This document shows, piece by piece, positions 45,660 to 54,966 of a stretch of 64,000 nucleotides of DNA; the first letter of the stretch is position 1; each line of letters opens with the position of its first letter. This DNA comes from Pustulibacterium marinum (lineage in GTDB: Bacteria; Bacteroidota; Bacteroidia; Flavobacteriales; Flavobacteriaceae). The stretch lies in the NCBI RefSeq assembly GCF_900116665.1, contig NZ_FPBK01000005.1, positions 169,698-233,697 on the forward strand, given 5' to 3'. A program made the translations under genes and the position numbers. Below the pieces are notes generated by a model, which was given only the letters and a program-made list of their open reading frames with translations, had not been told where the DNA came from and searched no databases.

Positions 45660-46556
45660 TTAATATGTCCACATGTCTTGTTCCATATCACGAATTTGAT
45701 CTTTAATACGATCAGATTCTAACAACTGGAATAAGGCATTGTTTTGAATGTATTGGTCAATCTCACGATCTCCGTATACATTCTCCACTTTATAAATCAC
45801 AGCATTGAAACGACGTGAATTCAACAAGTGATCAAAAGAAATTGGCGTTGCAGAATTTCGTTCATTAAATGCTTTGTATTCATGCAATAAATTACGCGCA
45901 CTTGGATACCATACCCAAAAAAGATCGATAAAGGCTGCATCTTCACTATCCAAGAAGTTAACATCTTTAGATACAGGAGCAATACCTACTAAACGATATT
46001 TTAACTCACCTTGACGCTTATCAAAATACCAAACTCCACGAATTTTGAAACCTTCAATATTTGATGATGTAATATCCGTTCTTACCACAAATCCTTCCGG
46101 TAATGGTTCACCAGGATTGGCATTCATATAATCGAAAGCAACATCTAATGTATCCGTTTTGGTTAACGCATAAGAAATAGAATCAAAATCTTGGATCTTA
46201 TCCGTAAAATAAGAATCTGTATAAGCTTCTAACTCTCCACTTTTTAAACCTTTAAGCAATACATTATACAAAGATCTTCTATTAGAACCAATTCTCAATG
46301 TATCCGTTGGATAATATAAAGGAAAGTTTACACGTTCATCTAAATCTATGAATTCCCAAACGTCACGCTTCCATAGGATATCACGATCACTTACGTAACC
46401 ATACTCAATTGGCTTATCAGGAGATAAACTATCTTCTGCAGAAGGTGTCCCAATTTCTTCAGGATGCTCGGCATTCAAAATGTTTATTTGTGCAAAACCT
46501 TGTCCTACACTAAAAACAGTTGCTGCAATAAATAAATACTTTTTCCAATTCATCAT
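45660..46556 (-). CDS. gldN: Gliding motility / T9SS protein GldN
   Basis: A 298-residue periplasmic protein. It has a signal peptide (about 1-22, ending GQGFAQ) and the GldN/PorN fold (RDILWKRDVWEFIDLDERVNFPLYYP is the conserved opening region). PorN/GldN forms the periplasmic ring with lipoprotein PorK/GldK and touches the trans-envelope GldM. It is the last gene of the gldKLMN unit, 17 bases after gldM. Confidence 0.97.
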   Translation of the reverse strand: MMNWKKYLFIAATVFSVGQGFAQINILNAEHPEEIGTPSAEDSLSPDKPIEYGYVSDRDILWKRDVWEFIDLDERVNFPLYYPTDTLRIGSNRRSLYNVLLKGLKSGELEAYTDSYFTDKIQDFDSISYALTKTDTLDVAFDYMNANPGEPLPEGFVVRTDITSSNIEGFKIRGVWYFDKRQGELKYRLVGIAPVSKDVNFLDSEDAAFIDLFWVWYPSARNLLHEYKAFNERNSATPISFDHLLNSRRFNAVIYKVENVYGDREIDQYIQNNALFQLLESDRIKDQIRDMEQDMWTY

Positions 46557-46573
46557 TTAGGGTCTATTTTTAA

Positions 46574-48142
46574 TTAGTTTGCCACTTCGATTGCGAACGA
46601 AGAAACATTTTTAATTTTCACTGAACTACCAACAGCAGACGCTTTAATATCAAAGATTTGAATAATATCGCCTCTTCTTGCCTTTGCAATAGCAGATTTT
46701 GCTTGTGAATTCATTTTAGTTCCGTTAACAGTAATACTAGCTTGACCAGGAACAGAAACTTTAAATGAACTAACTTTCAATGGTAAATCGAAATCAAAAT
46801 CTTCAAATTTAGCACCAACATCACCTACTTGAATGTTAGCCTTTGGCAATTTCATCATATCATTTGTCATACTTAAGAAACTACCTGTTGGTTTAGGTAA
46901 ATCTTTAATACGAAATGTTTTCTTATCAGAAACAGCTGAACCATCGGACAAAGTTCCATTAACTTTAATCGTAACTTCTTTACCAGAGCCTGGCGTCATC
47001 ATGTATGAACTTGTTCCTGTTTTAGAAAGTCCTGGTGCTGATGCATTAATTTTATTTGCATCTACACCTGCAAATGAAATTGTCATTGGGTTTTTAACTC
47101 CACGGTAAACAACATTCATTTTATCAGCAGAGATAGTTGCTGAGTTTGGCTTAGGAACAACTACATAATTTCCTTCTATTGGAATTTCAACATCCTTACC
47201 ATCCTGTTTAAAGGTAAACTTACCGTTGATCTTATGCTCACCAATATTCCCAGTATTGAACTTAAGATTAACCTGTCCATTTTCAACAGCTTCATCCATG
47301 TTCAATTTTGATCCATTTACTTCTACAGCAGTTGGAACGGTAGAGTCATCATATCTACCCAAAACAACTTTACCTTCAAATTGTTCCCCTGCGAAAAAAG
47401 CAGATTTTTTTGGAAGTACAATTGCTTGATAGTTATTCTCATTGATAGCAGCCATATCACTTAATGCTCCACCTAAGTAAGCACTATAAATTTCTGCTTC
47501 AATAGTTTTTACATCATTTTGAAATGCACTTAACTTAGCAGTAGAAGCAATCGCTGGAAATCCTTGAAAGTTATATGCTAAATAAGGTACATTGTTACCA
47601 TCTTTATCTTTAACCGGTTCTGTAGAGAATTTTTCTTCGATTTCACTCATAACTGGTTTTAATCTGTCATCCCCACCGATTATAGCTTCCATACCATCTC
47701 TATACTTTTGGAACTCAGCCATGATCTCTTTACCTTTCTCAGTAAGACCAGCACCACCAAACCATTCTTCGTCGATTGTACTTTTGTCCATTTCCTCGTA
47801 AGGTAATTTACCAGTTTCTTCTTCTGCTTCAAAATGACCTTTGATATCAGCTTTTAATTCGCCTAAATATGCAAAAAATGAAGCCGATAAAGCAGATACC
47901 TCTTGAGATTTCTTGTAAGAATCTGCAAAGTGACCTGCATCTTCGCTAGCCTTAGTTTTAATTTCAGTAAGAGCCGCTGAATTCTTTGCTACTTGAGATT
48001 CATTAGAATTCTCAAATTTTTCGTTCATCAACCCAAAAGCTGATAAAACCTCTTTACTCATGTTTAACGCCAACATTGCAATGAAAACCAGATACATCAA
48101 GTTAATCATTCGCTGACGTGGTGATAATTTACCTCCTGCCAT
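46574..48142 (-). CDS. gldM: Gliding motility / T9SS motor protein GldM
   Basis: A 522-residue inner-membrane protein with a single N-terminal helix (about 11-30, MINLMYLVFIAMLALNMSKEVL) and a long periplasmic part of several domains (SAFGLMNEKFENSN; VYRGVKNPMTISFAGVDANKI; FRIKDLPKP). With GldL it makes the proton-driven rotary motor of T9SS. The periplasmic rod reaches the GldK/GldN ring. It lies 54 bases after gldL. Confidence 0.98.
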   Translation of the reverse strand: MAGGKLSPRQRMINLMYLVFIAMLALNMSKEVLSAFGLMNEKFENSNESQVAKNSAALTEIKTKASEDAGHFADSYKKSQEVSALSASFFAYLGELKADIKGHFEAEEETGKLPYEEMDKSTIDEEWFGGAGLTEKGKEIMAEFQKYRDGMEAIIGGDDRLKPVMSEIEEKFSTEPVKDKDGNNVPYLAYNFQGFPAIASTAKLSAFQNDVKTIEAEIYSAYLGGALSDMAAINENNYQAIVLPKKSAFFAGEQFEGKVVLGRYDDSTVPTAVEVNGSKLNMDEAVENGQVNLKFNTGNIGEHKINGKFTFKQDGKDVEIPIEGNYVVVPKPNSATISADKMNVVYRGVKNPMTISFAGVDANKINASAPGLSKTGTSSYMMTPGSGKEVTIKVNGTLSDGSAVSDKKTFRIKDLPKPTGSFLSMTNDMMKLPKANIQVGDVGAKFEDFDFDLPLKVSSFKVSVPGQASITVNGTKMNSQAKSAIAKARRGDIIQIFDIKASAVGSSVKIKNVSSFAIEVAN

Positions 48143-48196
48143 GTTTTTCTCTAATTAGTTTTTAATTAATAAATTGATTCTAATAACTAAATCTAA

Positions 48197-48847
48197 TTAG
48201 TTTCTGTTCATAGCTGAAAGCATTCCACCATAAACTCCATTTAAAGAAGAAAGGTTTGAAGAAAGATTTGCCATTTGTGTTTTAAGCTCAGTTGCATTTG
48301 CAGCAATTTCCTCGTTAGCAGCAGCCTGCTTAGAAGCGCTTTCTAACTGAACTTTATAAAGACCATTTAACGACTCTAATTGAGTAGCTGCCAATGTCAT
48401 TTCTTCACTATATTTTTTAGTAGTAGCTACAGCATCAACTGTTGGAGCAATATTTTTTGCTGCACCTTCAAAGTTTTTGATGCTAGACCCAAGACTTGAC
48501 ATTAATTCTGCGTCAATCTTAGCTTCTTTCAATAAGTTATCTAATTTCTTAGATAAAGACTCTTCTTTTACTTCTACCTCTTTAACTGCTTTTTTATTGC
48601 TAGTTGCCGGACCACCTGCTAACTCAGGATATACTTTTGTCCAATCTAAGTCTTCTTCTACTGGTTCGAATGCTGCAATAGCAAAGATTAATGCCTCTGT
48701 GATAAGACCAATTGCTAATAACACAGTTCCGTTTAACGGACCAAATTCCCAGTGTGTAAGTTTAAAAAGTGCTCCTACGATTACAACCGAAGCTCCAAGT
48801 CCGTAGACCATGTTCATCACTTTCTTTCCCGCTTTTGACTTTGCCAT
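48197..48847 (-). CDS. gldL: Gliding motility / T9SS motor protein GldL
   Basis: A 216-residue inner-membrane protein with two membrane helices near the N-terminus (about 10-30 and 38-60). The second carries a conserved glutamate (LLAIGLITEALIFAIAAF) implicated in proton flow. A cytoplasmic helical tail (about 70-216) follows. GldL surrounds GldM as the stator-like ring of the T9SS motor. It is 48 bases after gldK. Confidence 0.98.
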   Translation of the reverse strand: MAKSKAGKKVMNMVYGLGASVVIVGALFKLTHWEFGPLNGTVLLAIGLITEALIFAIAAFEPVEEDLDWTKVYPELAGGPATSNKKAVKEVEVKEESLSKKLDNLLKEAKIDAELMSSLGSSIKNFEGAAKNIAPTVDAVATTKKYSEEMTLAATQLESLNGLYKVQLESASKQAAANEEIAANATELKTQMANLSSNLSSLNGVYGGMLSAMNRN

Positions 48848-48895
48848 AATAAAATAATTTAGTTTAAGTAATTGTTTAGTTGGTTAAAAAAATTC

Positions 48896-50251
48896 CTATT
48901 TGTAAACGACATCAGTACCCATGTAATCTTGTACTGTTCTAAATCCAATGTAAGATCTAGCCGAATCCTGATATTCCCAGTCACGTGTACTTACTTGTAA
49001 CATGTAAGCAACATCTTTCCAAGAACCACCACGGATTACTTTTTTACGATTTGTGCTATCTATAACGTTTGGACTCATTGTTGATTCGTACTCGTATGAT
49101 TGAGGATCGTATGTAGAGTTTGTCCATTCTGCAACATTCCCTGCCATGTTATAAAGACCAAAATCATTTGCTTCAAAAGAATCTCCTTCTACTGTATACA
49201 AAGATTGGTCTGCTGCATAATCTCCTCTTAATGGTTTGAAGTTTGCCATAAAACAACCTGTACTATTCATAGTGTAAGGACCACCCCAAGGATATGTACC
49301 TGACTCAATTCCTCCTCTTGCAGCATATTCCCATTCAGCTTCCGTTGGTAATCTGAATTTGTTTACACGCTGAATTCCATTTTTAGTATTGAATATATTC
49401 TTATATAAGAATCTCCATTCACAAAAAGCTTTTGCTTGTTTCCAAGTTACACCTACTACAGGATATTCATCATAAGCTGAATGCCAGAAATACTCATTAT
49501 GCATAGGCTCATTATAAGCGTACTCATAATCTTTTACCCAAACAGTAGTATCAGGATAAATACCTACTTCTTCTGTTTTAATAAAATCTGCTCTTGATTT
49601 ATCTTTAAGTTTATTTTTTGCTGCAGACTCGATATCCATCCAAGAGTATCTGAATTTAAGGATATCACTTTTAATAGTAGTTTGACCATTATAAGCTTCT
49701 TCGATAGGAATGTAAACACTATCAACCATAATTTCGGTATAGTATTCATCTGGGTAATCTTCACGATCCCAAATAAGTTCAGCATCCCAATTCAACCTAC
49801 GACCAGAATAATCATCAGACATCATGGCTTTGTTCATCATGTACTTTTCATATTCATTCAAATCAGTAGTATCTTGATCTGCATACGCATAATCACCAAT
49901 ACCACCTTCTTCTTCAGTCATAGAATTTAACTCTGCAAAATCAGCTAGTTTTGTTCGTACAACAGAATCACGAACCCACTCTACAAATTGACGATATTCG
50001 CTATTTGTAATTTCTGTTTCATCCATATAAAAGGAAGGAACAGTTACAGTTCTGGTTGGAGCATTCATTGTATGTGCAATATCATCGTCTGATTTACCCA
50101 TAATAAAGGATCCACCAGGAATCAAAGCCATACCATAAGGTTTCTCAGCGTACCATCGTTTACCCTTCGACCCTACGAGCTCCCCACGGTCATTTTTTCC
50201 ACAGCTAACCAAAGAGGTAATTGCAACTGCAAACAGCAATAGTTTTTTCAT
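48896..50251 (-). CDS. gldK: Gliding motility / T9SS lipoprotein GldK
   Basis: A 451-residue outer-membrane lipoprotein. It has a signal peptide with lipobox (SLVSC, Cys17), then a formylglycine-generating-enzyme/sulfatase-modifying-factor fold (MALIPGGSFIMGKSDDD, FYMDETEITNSEYRQFV, FRLPTEAEWEYAARGG, MAGNVAEWT, VIRGGSWKD). In T9SS this fold is structural: PorK/GldK forms a ring with GldN below the outer membrane. A large insert (about 100-230) is Asp/Tyr-rich. It is first in the gldKLMN unit. Confidence 0.97.
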   Translation of the reverse strand: MKKLLLFAVAITSLVSCGKNDRGELVGSKGKRWYAEKPYGMALIPGGSFIMGKSDDDIAHTMNAPTRTVTVPSFYMDETEITNSEYRQFVEWVRDSVVRTKLADFAELNSMTEEEGGIGDYAYADQDTTDLNEYEKYMMNKAMMSDDYSGRRLNWDAELIWDREDYPDEYYTEIMVDSVYIPIEEAYNGQTTIKSDILKFRYSWMDIESAAKNKLKDKSRADFIKTEEVGIYPDTTVWVKDYEYAYNEPMHNEYFWHSAYDEYPVVGVTWKQAKAFCEWRFLYKNIFNTKNGIQRVNKFRLPTEAEWEYAARGGIESGTYPWGGPYTMNSTGCFMANFKPLRGDYAADQSLYTVEGDSFEANDFGLYNMAGNVAEWTNSTYDPQSYEYESTMSPNVIDSTNRKKVIRGGSWKDVAYMLQVSTRDWEYQDSARSYIGFRTVQDYMGTDVVYK

Positions 50252-50409
50252 AAACTTGAGGTTAAATTTGTTGTCATTTTCAAGGGCGTAAACCTATCTA
50301 AATATTTCCTAAAAAACAATTTTTTGTTATAAATTCTAAAAATAACAATCTTAAAAACGTTTTATTGTTGAATACTAAATAACTTTCCCCTTAAATTGAT
50401 TGTTTTTAA

Positions 50410-51567
50410 TTAATTCATATTTTTTTGATACGCCTTCCACCAGCGTTCTGGCATAATTTGATTACACGCATCTAAATAATCTTGATTTGTACAAGGTAAT
50501 AACGCTTCTGTTGTTACATTATTGTTAAAATTTTGAAAAAAAGATACCGCAACCCACCATCGTCCAGATTTGTTACTTTTATAGAAGACCATATCTTCAT
50601 CTTGCATTGGTACATTATACTTTGTATACTGTTCTTTAGATGTAAACGGATATTCATAGAAACGACTATGAACCCCTTCTATAAAGTACCACACAATTTG
50701 TGCTAAAAGCTCTGAACCCAATACAGAGGCTACTCCATTGAAAATTCCAAAACTTGATACTTTATCACTTATTCCCGCATAACGTGCTACAGCACAAATC
50801 TCACGAGAATTTAATCCGTTTGGCTTCACAAAATCGTAACTTCCTAAATCATTTCCTTGTATAGATTGTACATCTAAGGAAACTACATCTGCATTTCTAA
50901 GCAATGGCTCTACTATCGTTACATCTCTAAAAACATCTCCAAGTCGGCAAACATCAAAAAACAATTTTTGCATTAAGTCTAAACCTTCTTGTGAATTATA
51001 ATAAGATTGATATCCTATATTGGTAAAGCTATGTAGATTATTAGGCTCATCAAGTATAATATTATTAAGATAAGATTCTGCAGTAATTCCTATATCTGAA
51101 GTAGCTAAATCAAATGAATGATCTATCGCAACCAGATTCACCATTTGTTCTAAATGATCATAAGCTCTATACATAGCATATGTAAGATCCTGACTTCCTC
51201 CAATGACAATGGGAACAATTCCCTGTTTCACCAAAGTGGCCACGACTTCTTTCAAAGCATAATAAGTATCCGTGACTTGAGCACCTTGGGATAAATTACC
51301 TAAATCTGCAATTCTTTGATTCCAATTACCAGAAAACAGCTCATAAAAAGCCTTACGAACAGTATCTGGATGAAAAGTTGCATCTACAGAATCTCCAGCA
51401 TTTCTGGTTTCTTCAACTGAAATGATGGCTATTTTTACTTGATCTAAATCTGGCATTCCCGCAGCTTGAGAATGCAGTCGTATAGTTTTACCTAATGTTT
51501 GTGGATGTAAGTTATTTACATGATCAATAACGGTCTCCGCTATAGGTGATAAAAACTCTAAGCTCAT
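50410..51567 (-). CDS. Arginase/formimidoylglutamase-fold protein with degraded metal site
   Basis: A 385-residue protein of the ureohydrolase (arginase/formiminoglutamase) fold. The usual metal motifs are altered: GGDHS is GGSQD (123-127), DAHxD is DHSFD (149-153, keeping both Asp but with Ser at the His position), and SxDVDxxDP is SLDVQSIQG (230-238, with Gln234 for the second Asp). Catalysis by the normal binuclear manganese centre is therefore doubtful. The reading frame is intact and abuts topA (stop next to start), with gldK 158 bases downstream. A structural or regulatory role is possible. Automatic labels such as formimidoylglutamase should be treated with care. Confidence 0.82.
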   Translation of the reverse strand: MSLEFLSPIAETVIDHVNNLHPQTLGKTIRLHSQAAGMPDLDQVKIAIISVEETRNAGDSVDATFHPDTVRKAFYELFSGNWNQRIADLGNLSQGAQVTDTYYALKEVVATLVKQGIVPIVIGGSQDLTYAMYRAYDHLEQMVNLVAIDHSFDLATSDIGITAESYLNNIILDEPNNLHSFTNIGYQSYYNSQEGLDLMQKLFFDVCRLGDVFRDVTIVEPLLRNADVVSLDVQSIQGNDLGSYDFVKPNGLNSREICAVARYAGISDKVSSFGIFNGVASVLGSELLAQIVWYFIEGVHSRFYEYPFTSKEQYTKYNVPMQDEDMVFYKSNKSGRWWVAVSFFQNFNNNVTTEALLPCTNQDYLDACNQIMPERWWKAYQKNMN

Positions 51568-54054
51568 TTATTTTTTAGCTTTAGCCTTTGTAGTTTTCTT
51601 CTTTTTTGGCGGATACTTCTGGTCAATCAATGCTTTTACTTCGTCTAAACTTAGCGCAGCAGCATCAACATCTTTTGTAAGATCCACTTTTTTGGTTCCT
51701 TTTTTAATTACTGAACGTCCCCATCTTGCTTTCTCCACACGAATTCCTTCTTCCGGCCATTCATTAATTAACTTATCCGCCTCTTTTTTCAGTTTATCTT
51801 CTATAAGGAATTCAATATCTTCTTTAGAAAGATTATCAAAATCAAACTTCTTATTTACATTGATAAAAATTCCGTCCCATTTGATAAACGGACCAAAACG
51901 TCCTTTTCCTTTAGTTACTTCTTTATCTTTATAAATAGCTATTGGAGCATCTGCTTTTTTCTTTTCTTCAATCACTTCAATAGCTCTATCCATGGTTACT
52001 CCCATGACATCTTCTCCTTTCGCTAAAGAAACATATTGCTTCCCAAAACGCACGTACGGACCAAATCTACCTACGTTTACCTGAACTTCTTCACCTTCAT
52101 ATTCTCCTAAAGTTTTAGGAAGTTTGAAAAGATCCATCGCCTCTTCATAGGTAAGAGTTTCTATAGATTGTTCTGGTAAAAGGCTGGCAAAACGTGGTTT
52201 TTCTTCATCTTCTGATGTTCCTATCTGAACCATAGGACCAAATCTTCCCAAACGTACACTTACCGGTTTTCCTGTTTCAGGATCTTCTCCAAGTATACGT
52301 TCACCGGTTTCTCTACCTGCATTTTCTTCCACATCTTTTACATGAGGATGGAAATCTTTGTAGAAGTCTTTCATCATAGTGGTCCAATCTTCGGAACCAC
52401 CTGCAATGTTATCAAAACCTTCCTCTACTTTAGCCGTAAAATTATAATCTAAAATATTTTCAAAATGATTCACTAAGAAATCATTTACAATACTACCTAT
52501 ATCTGTTGGTACTAATTTTCCCTTGTCTGAACCTACGGTTTCCGTTAGTTCAGCTTCAGCAATCTTATCTGCCTTTAAAGTCAACTTATGATACTTTCTC
52601 TCTACTCCTTCAATAGTTCCACGTTCCACATATCCACGATTTTGAATGGTAGAAATTGTTGGTGCATATGTTGAAGGACGACCGATACCTAACTCTTCTA
52701 ACTTCTTAACCAAAGAAGCTTCTGTATAGCGGTAAGGTGGTCTTGTAAATCTTTCAGTAGCTTCAATCACTTGCTTTTTCAAAACATCACCTACTTTCAT
52801 TGCAGGTAACATTCCTTCTTGCTCTTCTTCCTCGTCATCAGTTCCTTCAAGATATACTTTTAAGAAACCTTCAAACTTAACTACTTCTCCATTAGCGGTG
52901 AAACGCTCATCGTGCGTATCTGCTTCAATCTTAACATTAGTTCTTTCTAACTGAGCATCACTCATTTGAGATGCCAATGTTCTTTTCCAGATTAAATCAT
53001 ACAAACGTGCTTGATCTCTCTCTATTTCTACTGAATGGCGAGACATATCAGTTGGACGAATAGCTTCGTGTGCTTCTTGAGCCCCTTTTGCTTTTCCACT
53101 GAAATTACGTGGTTGGCTATATTCTTTACCGTAGTAACTTTCTATTTCTTGTTGAGCTGCATTGATAGCTTCTCCAGAAAGGTTTACACTATCCGTTCTC
53201 ATATAGGTAATCAATCCTGCTTCGTATAATCTTTGCGCCATATTCATGGTTTTAGAAACCGAAAAATATAACTTACGGGAAGCTTCCTGTTGCAATGTAG
53301 ATGTTGTAAACGGTGCTGCAGGAGATTTCTTTGCTGGTTTGGTATCTAAATCAGCTACTGAAAATTTAGCTCCTATATTTTTTTGAAGAAACGCTTTTGC
53401 TTCTTCTAAGGTTTGGAAAGTTTTTGGCAATTTTGCCTTGACCATCTTACCCTCTTCCGTTTTGAAAACCGCACTTATTCTAAAAGATGCTTCCGGAGTG
53501 AACTCCTGAATTTCTCTTTCGCGCTCCACAATTAATCGAACAGAAACCGATTGCACTCTACCTGCAGACAAACCTCCTTTTACTTTTTTCCAAAGAACAG
53601 GAGATAACTCATACCCTACCAATCTATCTAAAACCCTTCTTGCTTGTTGTGCATTTACAAGATTGTAATCTATTGTACGAGGATTTTCTATTGCCTTTAA
53701 AATGGCATTTTTGGTAATTGAGTTAAAAACAATTCGTCTTGTTTTTTCTTTATCCAATTTCAACTCTTCCGCCAAGTGCCATGCAATAGCCTCTCCTTCG
53801 CGGTCTTCATCACTTGCTAACCATACCGTTTCGGCTTTCTTAGCAAGATCTTTTAATTTTTTAACTAGTGGCTTCTTGTCTTTATCAACAACATATTTAG
53901 GAGTAAAACTTCCTTCCACATCTACCCCAAGCTCCTTTGAAGGAAGATCTGCAATGTGCCCAAAACTGGACTCTACCTGATAATCTTTCCCAAGAAACTT
54001 TTCAATTGTTTTCGCCTTTGCCGGTGACTCGACAATCACTAAATTTTTAGCCAT
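51568..54054 (-). CDS. topA: DNA topoisomerase I
   Basis: An 828-residue type IA topoisomerase that relaxes negative supercoils. It opens with a Toprim domain (LVIVESPAKAKTIEKFLG; SDEDREGEAIAWHL) followed by the catalytic domains with active-site Tyr284 in LITYMRTDSVNLS. GIGRPSTYAPTI is conserved. The C-terminus carries non-zinc repeat domains (VRLGRFGPMVQIG, VNVGRFGPYVRFG, KGRFGPFIKWDG) and a Lys-rich tail. It is followed directly by the arginase-fold gene. Confidence 0.97.
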   Translation of the reverse strand: MAKNLVIVESPAKAKTIEKFLGKDYQVESSFGHIADLPSKELGVDVEGSFTPKYVVDKDKKPLVKKLKDLAKKAETVWLASDEDREGEAIAWHLAEELKLDKEKTRRIVFNSITKNAILKAIENPRTIDYNLVNAQQARRVLDRLVGYELSPVLWKKVKGGLSAGRVQSVSVRLIVEREREIQEFTPEASFRISAVFKTEEGKMVKAKLPKTFQTLEEAKAFLQKNIGAKFSVADLDTKPAKKSPAAPFTTSTLQQEASRKLYFSVSKTMNMAQRLYEAGLITYMRTDSVNLSGEAINAAQQEIESYYGKEYSQPRNFSGKAKGAQEAHEAIRPTDMSRHSVEIERDQARLYDLIWKRTLASQMSDAQLERTNVKIEADTHDERFTANGEVVKFEGFLKVYLEGTDDEEEEQEGMLPAMKVGDVLKKQVIEATERFTRPPYRYTEASLVKKLEELGIGRPSTYAPTISTIQNRGYVERGTIEGVERKYHKLTLKADKIAEAELTETVGSDKGKLVPTDIGSIVNDFLVNHFENILDYNFTAKVEEGFDNIAGGSEDWTTMMKDFYKDFHPHVKDVEENAGRETGERILGEDPETGKPVSVRLGRFGPMVQIGTSEDEEKPRFASLLPEQSIETLTYEEAMDLFKLPKTLGEYEGEEVQVNVGRFGPYVRFGKQYVSLAKGEDVMGVTMDRAIEVIEEKKKADAPIAIYKDKEVTKGKGRFGPFIKWDGIFINVNKKFDFDNLSKEDIEFLIEDKLKKEADKLINEWPEEGIRVEKARWGRSVIKKGTKKVDLTKDVDAAALSLDEVKALIDQKYPPKKKKTTKAKAKK

Positions 54055-54073
54055 AGTTATTTTTTAGTATCTG

Positions 54074-54081
54074 CAAAAGTA
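54074..54081 (-). promoter_or_regulatory. -7 box upstream of topA
   Basis: On the minus strand TACTTTTG (TAnnTTTG), 19 bases before the topA ATG. The nearest TTG is 24 bases upstream, longer than the usual spacing. Confidence 0.4.
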
Positions 54082-54126
54082 GTAGTTTTTTTTAAATGCC
54101 CTATGCAATTGCAAATAAGGGAACTA

Positions 54127-54903
54127 TTAAAACTTTGTTATTACAGGATTTGATTGCGGTGCATCATCATCAAAACCTACAGCGTCTTTGTAAACAAAAT
54201 AATGAGGAATCTTGGCGAATGACATGGTAAATAAAACACCAATACCACAAGCTATAAGTCCCGCAAACTCTGCTAAAAGCCCCGACAACAAAACAAGTCC
54301 AAATATGGTAAACCAGTAATTGTTACCTATTTTGAAACATACTTTGATATTTTCTGAAACTGATAAATTTGGATTGAACGCAAATACTACCGATACCAAA
54401 CTTAATGGAATAGCCACGTATATTCCCGGAAGAAAACATAACACGAATCCAAGTAACGAAATTCCCATTACAGAAATTCCTAACAAAAATGTTTTTGTGA
54501 AGTACATTCCTTTAAAGAATGCAAACAAATCAGAGGTATTTGCCTCTCCGGTTTCATCTGCAGTTCGTAACATCTTATAAAAACCTGCTTGCATTGCATA
54601 TAACAAAAATGAAACAAGCATAATTCCAGCGAAAAACGTAAGATAAAACCAAGCCAAAGCACCAAGCGAAGCAAAGGGATTATCATTTGGATTAAACCCA
54701 CCCGAATTTTGAGCAGCGGCCATTCCTATTAATGGCACATATGAAATCAATATTACAGGAATCATAAATAAAAATTGACATAAAAGCATAATAAAGCCTT
54801 GAAGCCAAACTTTTTTGAAAAGATCAAAAGATCTTGAAAATACGTCACTAAAATCTACAGGTCGTTTTTCTTCTATACGAGATGATAAGGTAAAGAAATC
54901 CAT
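54127..54903 (-). CDS. Polytopic membrane protein of unknown function
   Basis: A 258-residue inner-membrane protein with about six hydrophobic helices, after a soluble start (RPVDFSDVFSRSFDLFKKVW). That opening and the Gly/Pro-rich helices resemble the DUF975 or glycerophosphodiester-phosphodiesterase membrane-domain type, but I cannot name the family firmly. No catalytic motif is seen. It is transcribed towards topA with a 72-base gap. Confidence 0.75.
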   Translation of the reverse strand: MDFFTLSSRIEEKRPVDFSDVFSRSFDLFKKVWLQGFIMLLCQFLFMIPVILISYVPLIGMAAAQNSGGFNPNDNPFASLGALAWFYLTFFAGIMLVSFLLYAMQAGFYKMLRTADETGEANTSDLFAFFKGMYFTKTFLLGISVMGISLLGFVLCFLPGIYVAIPLSLVSVVFAFNPNLSVSENIKVCFKIGNNYWFTIFGLVLLSGLLAEFAGLIACGIGVLFTMSFAKIPHYFVYKDAVGFDDDAPQSNPVITKF

Positions 54904-54966
54904 ATATTTATAAATAAAGGTTAGTTTTTTTGAGTTTCACAAATTAATAACATTTTAGGAATATTC

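Noticed and set aside
50410..51567. A pseudogene of arginase
   Set aside because: The frame is intact over 385 codons and tightly joined to topA. The changes are confined to metal motifs, so a changed function is more likely than decay.
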